A DNA stretch of 45,152 bases from Tepidiphilus sp. J10 (GCA_945897955.1 CAMDGQ010000034.1:1-45152); one strand, 5' to 3'; shown: positions 7,168-17,572, numbered from the stretch's first letter. Made by a program: numbers and translations. Notes: generated by a model from the letters alone, not told the origin.

Positions 7168-7258
7168 TAAACTCGCGGGCCTGATCGGTTTGCCGATTGG
7201 GTTGCCGATTCGGGCGAACATTCCGCTCCTGTTTCCATCACGCATTTTGATTCACTGA

Positions 7259-8371
<1,113 letters not shown>

Positions 8372-8444
8372 TCCAGCGCTACCCTTTCCTCGGCGCATGC
8401 GACAGAATTCGCCGTCACATCCATAAGTGCCCAGGGAGGGTCAA

Positions 8445-9497
8445 ATGTCCGAGCAGAGTCGCGTCTATCCATTTCAGTTCACCGGCAGCGGCGGCGAGTA
8501 TTTCCGCATCTGGATCGTCAATCTGGCCCTCACCCTCCTGACACTGGGCATCTATTCGGCTTGGGCCAAGGTGCGGCGCAAGCGCTATTTCAACAACCAC
8601 ACCCTGCTCGACGGCCACCACTTCGATTATCTGGCCGAACCGCTCGCCATTCTGAAGGGCCGCTTGATTGCGGCGGCCTGTCTTCTGCTCTACGTGCTGT
8701 CCGGCAAGATGTTTCCGCTCGTTTCCGGTGCGCTGTTGCTGTTGTTTTTCCTCGCCTCGCCCTGGATCATCGTGCGGGCCTTGCAGTTCAACGCCCGCAA
8801 TAGCAGCCATCGCGGTCTGCGTTTCGATTTCAAGGGCGAGCTTGGCGAATCGGTACGCATCTTCATCGGTATCGCATTACTGGCCTCGCTGACGTTGGGC
8901 ATGTTGCTGCCCTACCTGCTGTATCGAAAAACCGCGTTCATTGCCGGCCATCATGCCTATGGCAATCTGGATGCGAGTTTTCAGGGCAGAGTCTGGCCGT
9001 TCTACAAAATCGCCCTGATTTCTCTGCTGTTGCTGGTCGCTCCGATGCTGTTGATCATCACTGGAGTCGTAGCACTCATGGGCATTCCGTCGCTGCATGC
9101 GAGCGGCCCTGGCGCTGCGGCGGTGGTGTTTACCTATCTGCTGGTCGGAATCCTGGCGTTTTATGCCGCATTGCCTTTTGTCGCCGGCTACTTCAGCGCC
9201 CGCGTGGCGCAACTGACTTTTCGCGGTACGCAATTCGGCTCGGTCGGTTTCGACAGCCGGCATCGCGCCCGCAGCCTGATCTGGCTCTATGCATCGAATC
9301 TGGTGTTGATCGTGATGACGCTGGGGCTGTTCATTCCCTGGGCACAGATTCGTACGGCACGGTACTGGATCGGCAATCTGACCGTGATCGCGCAGCACGG
9401 CGACCTGGGTGAAGTTTGCGCCGCCGCCGGAGAGGGGTTGTCTGCCACCGGCTCGGAAATGGCCGACGTGTTCGATGTCGATATCGGACTGGCCTGA
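8445..9497 (+). CDS. DUF898 family inner-membrane protein (YjgN-like)
   Basis: 350 residues with six to seven predicted membrane segments. It begins with a short cytoplasmic FQFTGSGGEYFRIWIVN motif and contains TLGIYSAWAKVRRKRYFNNH and, near the end, TLGLFIPWAQIRTARYW; these paired TLGxxxxWAxxRxxRY blocks define DUF898. Function is unknown. The start ATG 8445 follows GGGAGGG by 4 nt; the frame is open 18 nt further up without a ribosome-binding site. The stop overlaps the start of the M48 peptidase gene (TGATG), so the two are translationally coupled and probably work together at the membrane. Confidence 0.9.
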   Translation: MSEQSRVYPFQFTGSGGEYFRIWIVNLALTLLTLGIYSAWAKVRRKRYFNNHTLLDGHHFDYLAEPLAILKGRLIAAACLLLYVLSGKMFPLVSGALLLLFFLASPWIIVRALQFNARNSSHRGLRFDFKGELGESVRIFIGIALLASLTLGMLLPYLLYRKTAFIAGHHAYGNLDASFQGRVWPFYKIALISLLLLVAPMLLIITGVVALMGIPSLHASGPGAAAVVFTYLLVGILAFYAALPFVAGYFSARVAQLTFRGTQFGSVGFDSRHRARSLIWLYASNLVLIVMTLGLFIPWAQIRTARYWIGNLTVIAQHGDLGEVCAAAGEGLSATGSEMADVFDVDIGLA

Positions 9498-10540
9498 TGA
9501 CCGCCGAGATTGCCTTCGCAGCCGAGCATTTCGATGGCGTTTCCAGCACCGCGCAACCCGTCGTGACTGTCTGGAATGCCACCGTTCGTGTTCTGGAGCT
9601 GCGCCGGGAGGGCGCTGTGCGCAGCATTCCGGCCGCCGATGTGCGGATTGGCGATCGCCTTGGCGGCGCGCGAAGGGTTATCTACCTGGCGGACGCCGGC
9701 GAGTTGCATAGCGACGATCATGCGGCGGTTGACGCACTCGCGTCTGCGTTGGGCCAAGGCCGCGCGGCAGCGGAGGTGTTCCGCCTGGAATCACGTTACT
9801 CGATCGCACTGCTGGCCTTGCTGCTCAGTCTGGCGGTGGCCGGGGCGGGTCTGCGTTATGGCGTTCCGGCGGCAGCTGAACATGCCGTGCGTCTGATTCC
9901 GCCGAGTCTTGAGGCGAACATCGGTGCGCGCGGGCTGGCTTTGCTGGACGAACTCGCCTTCAGTCCCAGCACGTTGCCCGTCACGCGCCAGGATGCGCTG
10001 CGGCAGCGCTTGGCGGCGGCCTGCCGCCTAGCCGACTGCCCGGCCTATCGGCTGGAATTTCGCGCCAGCAAACGGATCGGCGCCAACGCGCTTGCCTTGC
10101 CCGGCGGCATCCTGGTGTTCACCGACGGCATCGTCCAACTTGCCCGGCATGACGATGAACTGCTTGCCGTCGCGGCGCACGAACTGGGCCATGTGCAGTA
10201 CCGGCACGGCCTGCGCCAAGCCCTCGCCGCCGCCGGCGTAGTGCTGCTGTCCGAAGTCATGCTGGGCGATGTCAGCGGCATTGCCGATCTGTCCAGCGGT
10301 CTGCCCGTAGTGCTGCTGCAATCCGGTTATACCCGCAGCATGGAACGCGAGGCGGATGCGCATGCGTTGGCCTGGATGCGCGCGGCCTGTCTACCGCCGC
10401 GCCGCTTCGCCGATGTTCTGCAACGCCTCGATCCCGTACATGACGAAGCGAAAGGCGCCGCCTTGTTTTCGACACATCCGGAGACGCGCCAGCGGATCAA
10501 AGTTTTTCAAGAACAAGAGCTTGTCTCATCGGACTGCTAG
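9497..10540 (+). CDS. Membrane-anchored M48-family zinc metalloprotease
   Basis: 347 residues: a cytoplasmic N-terminal part (1-100), one membrane segment (about 102-123, YSIALLALLLSLAVAGAG), then a peptidase domain. The zinc site is HELGH at 228-232 with the third ligand Glu285 in READAHALAW, and the typical final STHPETRQRI block is present. The family includes HtpX/BepA-like quality-control proteases of the envelope. The ATG overlaps the stop of the DUF898 gene by one base, and the frame upstream of it lies inside that gene. The stop TAG at 10538-10540 is part of the -10-like TAGAAT of yajC. Substrate unknown. Confidence 0.92.
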   Translation: MTAEIAFAAEHFDGVSSTAQPVVTVWNATVRVLELRREGAVRSIPAADVRIGDRLGGARRVIYLADAGELHSDDHAAVDALASALGQGRAAAEVFRLESRYSIALLALLLSLAVAGAGLRYGVPAAAEHAVRLIPPSLEANIGARGLALLDELAFSPSTLPVTRQDALRQRLAAACRLADCPAYRLEFRASKRIGANALALPGGILVFTDGIVQLARHDDELLAVAAHELGHVQYRHGLRQALAAAGVVLLSEVMLGDVSGIADLSSGLPVVLLQSGYTRSMEREADAHALAWMRAACLPPRRFADVLQRLDPVHDEAKGAALFSTHPETRQRIKVFQEQELVSSDC

Positions 10541-10543
10541 AAT
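10538..10543 (+). promoter_or_regulatory. Possible -10 element of yajC-secDF (TAGAAT)
   Basis: TAGAAT overlaps the stop codon of the M48 gene and is followed by a GC-rich discriminator, like other -10 boxes in this window. No good -35 is seen, so the promoter is tentative. Confidence 0.35.
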
Positions 10544-10585
10544 GCGGCGTTTTTTTAATCAATCTTCTCTCAGGTTCTGTTCATC

Positions 10586-10903
10586 ATGCTGATCTCCCCC
10601 GCTTTCGCCGCCGACCCTGCACAACCCGATCCGATCATGAGCTTTCTGCCGTTGATCGTGCTTTTCGGCCTGTTCTACTTTTTGATCATCCGGCCGCAAA
10701 TGAAGCGCGCCAAGGACACGAAGAAGATGCAGGAATCCATCCAGAAGGGTGATGAAGTCATCACCGCCGGCGGTCAGGTCGGCAAGGTCGTCAAGCTTTC
10801 CGATCAGTACATCACGCTCGATATCGGCGGCGGCGTCGAATCCCATTTCCAGCGCGGGACGGTTCAGACCGTGCTGCCCAAGGGCACGATCAAGGACATT
10901 TGA
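10586..10903 (+). CDS. yajC: Sec translocon accessory subunit YajC
   Basis: 105 residues with one membrane segment (about 18-36, SFLPLIVLFGLFYFLIIRP) followed by the conserved RPQMKRAKDTKKMQ and GDEVITAGGQVGKV motifs. YajC associates with SecDF and YidC at the inner membrane. It heads the classical yajC-secD-secF operon. A hairpin (10911-10942) stands between it and secD. Confidence 0.96.
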   Translation: MLISPAFAADPAQPDPIMSFLPLIVLFGLFYFLIIRPQMKRAKDTKKMQESIQKGDEVITAGGQVGKVVKLSDQYITLDIGGGVESHFQRGTVQTVLPKGTIKDI

Positions 10904-10910
10904 CACGAAG

Positions 10911-10942
10911 TGAAGGGCGTCTTACCGCAGCCACGCCCTTCA
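10911..10942 (+). terminator. Hairpin between yajC and secD (attenuator or processing site)
   Basis: TGAAGGGCGT (10911-10920) pairs perfectly with ACGCCCTTCA (10933-10942) around a 12-nt loop and is followed by TTTCCCCC. The weak T run suggests partial termination or an mRNA processing site that could make yajC more abundant than secDF. Confidence 0.5.
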
Positions 10943-10973
10943 TTTCCCCCTTCACCCCTCACGAGTTTTCAAC

Positions 10974-12803
10974 ATGAATCGCTATCCCCTCTGGAAGTAC
11001 CTGCTCATCGGCATGGCGCTGGTCATCGCCTTCATTTACACCTTGCCCAATTTCTTCGGCGATGTGCCGGCGGTGCAGGTGATGCCGGTGCGCACGACGG
11101 AGAAAGTCGATGTCGTGTTGTTGCAGCGGGTGGAGGCGGCGCTGAAGACAGCCGGTATCGCCACCGAGGGCGTTTCACTTGATCCACGCGGCGTGAAGGC
11201 GCGCTTTGCCGATACCGACACCCAGATCAAGGCCAAGGATGCACTGCAAGCCAGTTTCGGCAACAGCTACACCGTTGCACTCAACCTGCTGTCGGCATCG
11301 CCCTCCTGGCTGACCGCGCTCGGTGCGTTGCCGATGAACCTCGGCCTGGATTTGCGCGGCGGCGTGCATTTCCTGTTGCAGGTCGATATGCCGAAGGCGC
11401 TGGACAAGGCGGCAGAGCGTTATCAGGGCGACATTCGCACCCTGCTGCGCGAGAAGAAGGTGCGCTATACCGGCATTGAGCGCGAAGGCGATCACGTCAA
11501 TATGCGTTTCCGTGATGCCGAGCAACTGGCCGGCGCGCGCCGCGCGATCGAGGAAACCTATCCCGATCTGCAACTGGACGAGTCGATGGTCGGCGAGGAA
11601 TACGCGCTCAGCGGCAGTCTGAAGAAGCCGGCGCAGATCAAGACGCAGGAATTCGCGCTCAAGCAGAATCTGACCACGCTGCGCAATCGGGTCAACGAAC
11701 TGGGCGTGGCGGAACCGGTGATCCAGCAACAGGGCATCGACCGAATCGTCGTGCAGTTGCCGGGCGTGCAGGACACCGCCAAGGCGAAGGAGATTCTGGG
11801 CCGCACCGCGACCCTGGAAATCCGCATGGTGGACGAGGAACGCATGCAGGATCCGGCTGTAATGCAGGCTGCCGCCGCCGGCCAGCCGCCTTTTGGCAGC
11901 GAGGTTTACAACGAGCGCAACGGCATGCCGGTGCTGGTCAAGAAAACCGTGGTGCTGACCGGCGAATACATCACCGACGCGCAGCCGGGTTTCGACAACC
12001 AGACCAATCAGGCCGCCGTACATATCAATCTCGATGGACGCGGCGCGCGCATCTTCAAGAACGTCACGCGCGAGAACGTCGGCAAGCGCATGGCGATTCT
12101 GCTGATCGAAAAGGGCAAGACGGAAGTGGTTACCGCGCCGGTCATCCGCGAGGAAATCGGCGGCGGCCGCGTCCAGATTACCGGCATGGATTCGACCCAG
12201 GAATCGAACGACGTCGCGCTGCTGCTGCGCGCCGGCGCGCTTGCGGCGCCGATGGAGATCGTCGAGGAACGCACGGTTGGCCCGTCGCTCGGCGCCGACA
12301 ACATCGAGCGCGGCTTCAACTCGACGCTGATCGGCTTCGCTGCCGTCGCGATATTCATGGTGATCTATTACCAGTTGTTCGGTGTCGTTTCGGTGCTGGC
12401 GCTGGCGATCAACCTGTTCCTGCTGGTGGCCCTGCTGTCGATGATGCAGGCGACGCTGACCCTGCCGGGTATCGCCGGTATCGCGCTGACGCTGGGCATG
12501 GCGATCGACGCCAACGTGATCATCGCCGAACGCATCCGCGAGGAACTGCGCAACGGCAACTCGCCGCAGGCGGCCATCGCCGCCGGCTACGAACATGCCT
12601 GGGACACCATTCTGGACTCCAACGTCACCACCCTGATCGCCGGCGTCGCGTTGTTCTGGCTCGGTTCCGGCCCGGTGCGCGGCTTCGCGGTCACCCTCTG
12701 CCTCGGCATTCTGACTTCCATGTTCAGCGCGGTGATCGTCTCGCGCGCCATGGTCAACCTCACCTATGGCCGCGTGCAGCGTCTGGCCAAAGTCTCGATC
12801 TAA
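10974..12803 (+). CDS. secD: Protein translocase subunit SecD
   Basis: 609 residues, normal for the long SecD of proteobacteria. One N-terminal membrane segment (about 9-27), a large periplasmic part including LGLDLRGGVHFLLQVD and the VNELGVAEPVIQQQG block, and five C-terminal membrane segments with GMAIDANVIIAERIREEL. SecD and SecF use the proton gradient to pull exported proteins through SecYEG. Followed after 12 nt by secF. Confidence 0.97.
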   Translation: MNRYPLWKYLLIGMALVIAFIYTLPNFFGDVPAVQVMPVRTTEKVDVVLLQRVEAALKTAGIATEGVSLDPRGVKARFADTDTQIKAKDALQASFGNSYTVALNLLSASPSWLTALGALPMNLGLDLRGGVHFLLQVDMPKALDKAAERYQGDIRTLLREKKVRYTGIEREGDHVNMRFRDAEQLAGARRAIEETYPDLQLDESMVGEEYALSGSLKKPAQIKTQEFALKQNLTTLRNRVNELGVAEPVIQQQGIDRIVVQLPGVQDTAKAKEILGRTATLEIRMVDEERMQDPAVMQAAAAGQPPFGSEVYNERNGMPVLVKKTVVLTGEYITDAQPGFDNQTNQAAVHINLDGRGARIFKNVTRENVGKRMAILLIEKGKTEVVTAPVIREEIGGGRVQITGMDSTQESNDVALLLRAGALAAPMEIVEERTVGPSLGADNIERGFNSTLIGFAAVAIFMVIYYQLFGVVSVLALAINLFLLVALLSMMQATLTLPGIAGIALTLGMAIDANVIIAERIREELRNGNSPQAAIAAGYEHAWDTILDSNVTTLIAGVALFWLGSGPVRGFAVTLCLGILTSMFSAVIVSRAMVNLTYGRVQRLAKVSI

Positions 12804-12815
12804 GGGAACAACAGC

Positions 12816-13751
12816 ATGGAACTCTTCCACCTCAAACGTGACATCCCGTTCATGCGCTTTGCGCGCAGCACGATCTATGTGTCGTTGTTATTCATCTTCG
12901 CTTCCATCGCGCTGCTCGCCACCAAGGGACTCAATCTGGGCGTCGATTTCACCGGCGGCACCATGATGGAAATGGGTTATCCGGCTTCCGCTGATGTGCC
13001 GGCAATCCGCAACCATCTGGCGAAGAACGGTTTTGCGGATGCCCAGGTGCAGAACTTCGGCAGTTCGAAGGATGTGCTGGTGCGTCTGCCGGTCAAGGTG
13101 GGTACGACTTCCGCGCAGTTGTCGGAAAAGGTGCTGGTGGTGCTGAAACAGGCCGAACCGAAAGTTGAACTGCGCCGTGTTGAGTTCGTCGGTCCGCAGG
13201 TTGGCAACGAATTGTTCGAGGACGGTTCGTTGGCGCTGGTGGTGGTCTCGCTCGGCATCGTGCTGTACCTGGCGATGCGTTTCGAATGGCGGTTCGCGCT
13301 GGGTGCGATCTTCGCCACCGCGCACGACATCTTCATCGTGCTCGGCGCCTGGTCGCTGTTCCAGTGGGAGTTTTCGCTCACCGTGCTGGCGGCGGTGCTG
13401 GCGATTCTGGGTTACTCGGTCAACGATACCGTGGTCGTGTTCGACCGGATTCGCGAGAACTTCAAGAAGACCCGCATGACCGATGTCGCCGCGATCATGG
13501 ACAACGCCAAGACCGCCACGCTGTCGCGTACCGTCATTACCAGCGGCACCACGCAGATCATGGTGCTGGCAATGCTGTTGCTGGGTGGCGAAGTGCTCTA
13601 CGGCTTCGCGCTGGCATTGACCATCGGCATCGTCGTCGGCACCTATTCCTCGGTGCTGGTCGCCAGCCCGATCGTCATGTGGCTGGGCGTTTCACGCGAG
13701 GATTTCATCAAGCCGGTGAAAGAAGAATCCGAGTCCGGCGCCGTGGTCTGA
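12816..13751 (+). CDS. secF: Protein translocase subunit SecF
   Basis: 311 residues with six predicted membrane segments. Motifs are LGVDFTGGTMMEMGY after the first segment, RRVEFVGPQVGNEL in the periplasmic part and YSVNDTVVVFDRIREN in segment 4-5. Partner of SecD. The start ATG 12816 is preceded by AAGGGAACAAC. The gene completes the sec operon; two further genes follow on the same strand at short spacing. Confidence 0.97.
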   Translation: MELFHLKRDIPFMRFARSTIYVSLLFIFASIALLATKGLNLGVDFTGGTMMEMGYPASADVPAIRNHLAKNGFADAQVQNFGSSKDVLVRLPVKVGTTSAQLSEKVLVVLKQAEPKVELRRVEFVGPQVGNELFEDGSLALVVVSLGIVLYLAMRFEWRFALGAIFATAHDIFIVLGAWSLFQWEFSLTVLAAVLAILGYSVNDTVVVFDRIRENFKKTRMTDVAAIMDNAKTATLSRTVITSGTTQIMVLAMLLLGGEVLYGFALALTIGIVVGTYSSVLVASPIVMWLGVSREDFIKPVKEESESGAVV

Positions 13752-13771
13752 GTTTCCAACAAGGAGTCCGC

Positions 13772-14659
13772 ATGCGTTCGTTTGCCGCCGCCATACTGGT
13801 CTCGCTGGGATTTTCCGGCGTGGCCGATGCCGCTTCGGTCGTGGTTGAAAAAACCATTGCCGGTTTCTCTTCGCCGGAGAGCGTCGCCGTGGTCGGCGGC
13901 GACGTGTTCGTCTCGAATCTCGGCATCAAGCTGGAACCAACCGCCAGGGACGGCGACGGCTTCATCTCGCGCCTGGATCGCGAGGGCAACATCAAGACGT
14001 TGAAATGGGCGGACAACCTGCATGGCCCGAAAGGCCTGATCGTGGTTGACGGCGTGCTCTACGTCGCCGATATCGACCGCGTTCTTGGTTTCCGTGTGCG
14101 CGATGGCAAACAGGTTTTCGCGCTCGACATGGCGGCAACCGGCAGCGCGTTCCTGAACGGCTTTGCACGCTATGACAACCGCCGCCTGCTGTTGTCGGCG
14201 ACCGATATCGGCAAGGTGTATGTGCTCGACCTGCCGAAGAAATCGTTCAGTGAAATGCAGTTCGATACCCCGCCGCAAGGGCCGAACGGCATGAAAAAGG
14301 CTGGCAGCCGCCTGATGGTCGCCGAGTGGGGTACGGATTCGAAGCCGAACGGCAACATCAAGGCCTATCGTCTCGATGGCATGAAAGCCAGGCTGGACAA
14401 AGCCTTCGACGTGAGCCCGCCAGGGTATTTCGACGGCGTCGTCGATCTCGGCGCCAACCGCTGGCTGGTCTCGAACTGGGTCAGGTTCGAACCCGCCGGC
14501 CTGCTGCATGTGCTTGATACGCGTACCGGCAAGGTCAGCGTTGCCGCCATGAAAACGCCCATCGCCGGCCCGGCCGACATGTTCCTCGACGACCAGGGCA
14601 AGCTCTGGGTGCCGGGCATGATGGAAGGCAAGGTTTACCGGATGACGGTGCGGCCCTGA
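13772..14659 (+). CDS. Secreted beta-propeller protein of the SMP-30/gluconolactonase-like type
   Basis: 295 residues with a clear signal peptide (MRSFAAAILVSLGFSGVAD, cleavage near ADA-AS), so probably periplasmic. The rest has repeated propeller-type strands: GFSSPESVAVVGGDVFVSN, NLHGPKGLIVVDGVLYVAD, GPNGMKKAGSRLMVAEWGT and PADMFLDDQGKLWVPGMMEG. This resembles the SMP-30/NHL superfold, but no catalytic metal set can be assigned with confidence. ATG 13772 follows AAGGAG by 7 nt, 20 nt after secF; the longer open frame upstream overlaps secF and is not used. Role unknown. Confidence 0.75.
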   Translation: MRSFAAAILVSLGFSGVADAASVVVEKTIAGFSSPESVAVVGGDVFVSNLGIKLEPTARDGDGFISRLDREGNIKTLKWADNLHGPKGLIVVDGVLYVADIDRVLGFRVRDGKQVFALDMAATGSAFLNGFARYDNRRLLLSATDIGKVYVLDLPKKSFSEMQFDTPPQGPNGMKKAGSRLMVAEWGTDSKPNGNIKAYRLDGMKARLDKAFDVSPPGYFDGVVDLGANRWLVSNWVRFEPAGLLHVLDTRTGKVSVAAMKTPIAGPADMFLDDQGKLWVPGMMEGKVYRMTVRP

Positions 14660-14676
14660 ACCGCGCATAAGGCCAA

Positions 14677-15330
14677 ATGGAAATACTCGCCCAGTTCATC
14701 GACATCATCCTGCATCTGGACAAGCATCTGGTCTTGCTGGTGGAAAGCTACGGGGTCTGGGTTTACGCGATTCTGTTCGCCATCGTGTTCATGGAAACCG
14801 GCTTCGTCGTAACGCCATTTCTCCCCGGCGATTCGCTGTTGTTCGTTGCCGGCGCGGTCGCGGCGGCGGGCGGCATGGATGTAAGCATGGTGGCGGCCAC
14901 CTTGATCGTCGCGGCGCTGTGCGGCGATAACGTGAATTACTGGATCGGCCGTTTTCTCGGACCGAAAGTGTTCAAGCACGAGGGCAACCGCTGGCTGAAA
15001 CGCGAAAACCTGGATCGCACGCATGCCTTCATGGAAAAGCACGGTCCGAAGGCCATCATCATTGCGCGCTTCGTGCCGGTGGTGCGTACCTTCGTGCCTT
15101 TCGTCTGCGGCATCGGCCGCCTGACCTACGCCCGCTTTCTCGGCTTCTCGGTGATCGGCGCAGTAATCTGGGTCGGCCTGCTGGTTCCGGCCGGCTATTT
15201 TTTCGGCAATCTGCCGGTGGTGAAGAACAACCTGACTGCGGTGATCCTGTTGATCGTGTTCATCTCGGTGCTGCCCGGCATCATCGAGTACGTCAGGCAC
15301 AAACGCGCGGCGCAGCCTTCGCGCTCTTGA
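14677..15330 (+). CDS. DedA/VTT family inner-membrane protein
   Basis: 217 residues, five to six hydrophobic segments. Family marks are ETGFVVTPFLPGDSLLF with the conserved Glu and Pro-Gly-Asp, GDNVNYWIGRFLG, and RFVPVVRTFVPFVCGIGR with the functional arginines. DedA proteins are needed for envelope integrity, and some flip undecaprenyl phosphate or phospholipids. It starts 17 nt after the propeller gene. The last 38 nt overlap the 3' end of the convergent photolyase gene. Confidence 0.92.
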   Translation: MEILAQFIDIILHLDKHLVLLVESYGVWVYAILFAIVFMETGFVVTPFLPGDSLLFVAGAVAAAGGMDVSMVAATLIVAALCGDNVNYWIGRFLGPKVFKHEGNRWLKRENLDRTHAFMEKHGPKAIIIARFVPVVRTFVPFVCGIGRLTYARFLGFSVIGAVIWVGLLVPAGYFFGNLPVVKNNLTAVILLIVFISVLPGIIEYVRHKRAAQPSRS

Positions 15331-16717
15331 ACAATTCCAGCGTGATCGCGCGTGCATGGGCGTGGTCGACGATGGGTGGCGGATAGTCGAGCATCGCCGT
15401 CGCATACTTCCACGGCGCATGGATGAACTTGTCCGGCACGCCGGCCAGTTCCGGCAGGTAGCGGCGGATGAATTTGCCTTCCGGATCGAAATTCTCCGAT
15501 TGCGTGACCGGGTTGAAGATGCGGAACCAGGGTTGCGCATCGGTGCCGACACCGGCGCTCCATTGCCAGCCGCCGATGTTGGCGGCGAGATCGTAGTCGA
15601 TCAGTTTCTCGGCGAAATAGCGCTCGCCCAGGCGCCAGTCCACATGCAGATCCTTGACCAGAAATGAAGCCACGATCATGCGCAGCCGGTTGTGCATGTA
15701 GCCGGTCTGGTTGAGCTGGCGCATGGCGGCATCGACGATGGGATAGCCGGTACGCGCCTCGCGCCAGGCCTCGAAATGTCCGCTCGGATTGGGCCACACA
15801 AGCGCGTTGAATTTGCTCTGGAATGCGTGCGTGACGGTGTGCGGATAACGTGCCAGCAGCATCTGGTAGAAGTCGCGCCAGATCAGTTCGGATAGCCAGG
15901 TTTCCGCGCCTTCGCCGCCATGCAACCAGGCGAAACGGGCCGGTTCCCGGATCGAGATGGTGCCGAAGCGCAGATGCACCGAAAGGTAGGACGGGCCCTT
16001 GACGGCGGGGAAGTCGCGCGTGGCCTTGTAGCGGGCGATGCGCTGCTGGAAGTCGGCAAACAACGCTTGCGCCCCGGCCGCGCCGGGGGTGATTTTCAGC
16101 GTGGCGAGATTGCCGGCGTGAAACCCTAGCTCGGCCAGTTGCGGCAGCCTGGCTGTGGCGGGCGCCAGGCGGTCGAGATAGCGCTCGACCGGATACGCCG
16201 CCAGATAAAAGTCGTTCAATTTGCCCAGCCAGGCCCGCTTGTACGGCGTGAAGACGTGATACGGCTTGCCGGCGGCGGAGAGAACCTCGTCGAGTTCGAA
16301 CACGACGTGGTCCTTGACCAGACGCAAAGACCGGCCGGCTGCGCGCAGGCTTTCCGCCACCGCCGCGTCGCGCGCACAGGCGAACGGCTCGTAATCGCGT
16401 CCGGCATACACAGCTTCGGCGCCGACCGTCGCGGCGAATTGCGGAACCAGATCGCGCGCGCGGCCATGCAGCACATGCAGCGTGCCGCCGTGCGACTCCA
16501 GTTCCGCCTTCAGCGCCGCGACGCTGTGCCAGATGAATTCGACCCGCCGGTCGTGCCTGTCCGGCAAGTCATCAAGGATGTCGCGATCGAACACGAAGAC
16601 GGCATGCACCTGTCGCGCCGCCTTCAGCGCGTGAAAGAGGGCGGCGTTGTCGGTCAGACGCAAGTCGCGGCGAATCCACACCAGCGCACGCTTCAGAACT
16701 GTATCCATGGCGGGCAT
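15293..16717 (-). CDS. phrB: Deoxyribodipyrimidine photo-lyase
   Basis: 474 residues, typical of class I CPD photolyases that repair UV-induced pyrimidine dimers with light. The N-terminal photoantenna domain starts [18 protein letters not shown]. The FAD-binding domain shows [51 protein letters not shown] and a final [20 protein letters not shown]. Start is ATG 16717 or ATG 16708; neither has a clear ribosome-binding site. Divergent from yqgE; tail-to-tail overlap of 38 nt with the DedA gene. Confidence 0.95.
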   Translation of the reverse strand: MPAMDTVLKRALVWIRRDLRLTDNAALFHALKAARQVHAVFVFDRDILDDLPDRHDRRVEFIWHSVAALKAELESHGGTLHVLHGRARDLVPQFAATVGAEAVYAGRDYEPFACARDAAVAESLRAAGRSLRLVKDHVVFELDEVLSAAGKPYHVFTPYKRAWLGKLNDFYLAAYPVERYLDRLAPATARLPQLAELGFHAGNLATLKITPGAAGAQALFADFQQRIARYKATRDFPAVKGPSYLSVHLRFGTISIREPARFAWLHGGEGAETWLSELIWRDFYQMLLARYPHTVTHAFQSKFNALVWPNPSGHFEAWREARTGYPIVDAAMRQLNQTGYMHNRLRMIVASFLVKDLHVDWRLGERYFAEKLIDYDLAANIGGWQWSAGVGTDAQPWFRIFNPVTQSENFDPEGKFIRRYLPELAGVPDKFIHAPWKYATAMLDYPPPIVDHAHARAITLELFKSAKAAPRVCA

Positions 16718-16718
16718 A

Positions 16719-16745
16719 TTGGGGCTCGCAAGCCAGCGTTACAAT
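16719..16745 (+). promoter_or_regulatory. Candidate promoter of yqgE
   Basis: TTGGGG (16719-16724) and TACAAT (16740-16745) are 15 bp apart, slightly short of optimal. Transcription would start about 20 nt before the yqgE ATG. It lies in the gap to the divergent photolyase gene. Confidence 0.4.
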
Positions 16746-16771
16746 CGCCTCAATCTCACCGAGCGCCCATC

Positions 16772-17332
16772 ATGGACAACGCCAATTTCACCGACCATTT
16801 CCTCATCGCCATGCCCAACATGCTGGACCCGAATTTTTCCGGCACGTTGACCTACATCTGCGACCACGGCGATCAGGGTGCGCTTGGCGTGGTGATCAAC
16901 AAGCCGATCGAACTCAATCTCGAAGCCTTGTTCAGCCAGATCGGCCTCGATCTGCAAGACACGCATCTACGCGCCGATCCGGTCTATTACGGCGGTCCGG
17001 TGCAGGTCGAGCGCGGTTTCGTGCTGCATCGGCCGGTCGGCAAATGGGGTTCCACGTTGTCGGTCAACGACCGGGTCGGCCTCACCACGTCGAAGGATAT
17101 TCTGGAGGCCACTGCGCGCCTGGAAGGCCCGGCGGAAATTCTGGTGACGCTGGGTTACGCCGGCTGGGGGCCGGGCCAACTTGAAGACGAGATCAAGCAG
17201 AACGCCTGGCTGACCGTGCCGGCCGACCCGGAAGTGATCTTCAGCCTGCCGGCGCAGGAGCGCATTCCAGCGGCGATGAAGCTGCTTGGAATCGACCTGG
17301 CGATGCTGTCGGAAGAAGCGGGCCACGCATAA
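16772..17332 (+). CDS. yqgE: YqgE/AlgH family protein
   Basis: 186 residues, full family length. Typical blocks are [54 protein letters not shown] and [15 protein letters not shown]. The molecular function is not known; in proteobacteria it is usually followed by the ruvX (yqgF) gene, as here. The ATG at 16772 matches the conserved N terminus; the frame upstream overlaps the divergent photolyase gene. An inverted-repeat element begins 2 nt after the stop. Confidence 0.95.
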   Translation: MDNANFTDHFLIAMPNMLDPNFSGTLTYICDHGDQGALGVVINKPIELNLEALFSQIGLDLQDTHLRADPVYYGGPVQVERGFVLHRPVGKWGSTLSVNDRVGLTTSKDILEATARLEGPAEILVTLGYAGWGPGQLEDEIKQNAWLTVPADPEVIFSLPAQERIPAAMKLLGIDLAMLSEEAGHA

Positions 17333-17333
17333 T

Positions 17334-17568
17334 CCTTGAAACAGCACTTGACCGCTCCTTATCCTTCGTGACGCCTCATGCTGACTGATATTTTCCTCTT
17401 CGATGACGCTCACCGATTGGGTGAGCCCGCTACCCGCCCGCTGTCGGGGTGGAGAAGCCGCCTGGCTGCGTTGCTCCTCCTCGCCATGCCTCGGCATGAC
17501 TTGTCGTCGCGCCTTGCCAGCCGGCTTCTCCACCCCACCCTCGGGCGGGTTCAACTGCTGTTTCAAGG
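17334..17568. repeat. Nested inverted-repeat element between yqgE and ruvX
   Basis: A 235-bp structure fills the whole gap. Outer arms 17334-17351 and 17551-17568 match at 17 of 18 positions (left arm begins CCTTGAAACAGCA). A second pair is ACCCGCCCG (17432-17440) with CGGGCGGGT (17542-17550). A third is 17446-17466 with 17516-17536, 20 of 21 complementary. At the centre is CATGCC-TC-GGCATG (17485-17498). A separate 7-bp hairpin (GCTCACC/GGTGAGC, 17408-17426) sits in the left half. The inside resembles intergenic repeats I recall from betaproteobacterial genomes (GCTGCGTTGCTCCTCCTCG). The outer right arm contains AAGG, the ribosome-binding site of ruvX. No open frame of note; likely a non-autonomous repeat or a structured RNA. 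Confidence 0.75.
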
Positions 17569-17572
17569 ATAA

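Noticed and set aside
11175..12830. Open frame of 551 codons antisense to secD
   Set aside because: Sequence is a shadow of secD codon structure without any recognisable motif or ribosome-binding site.
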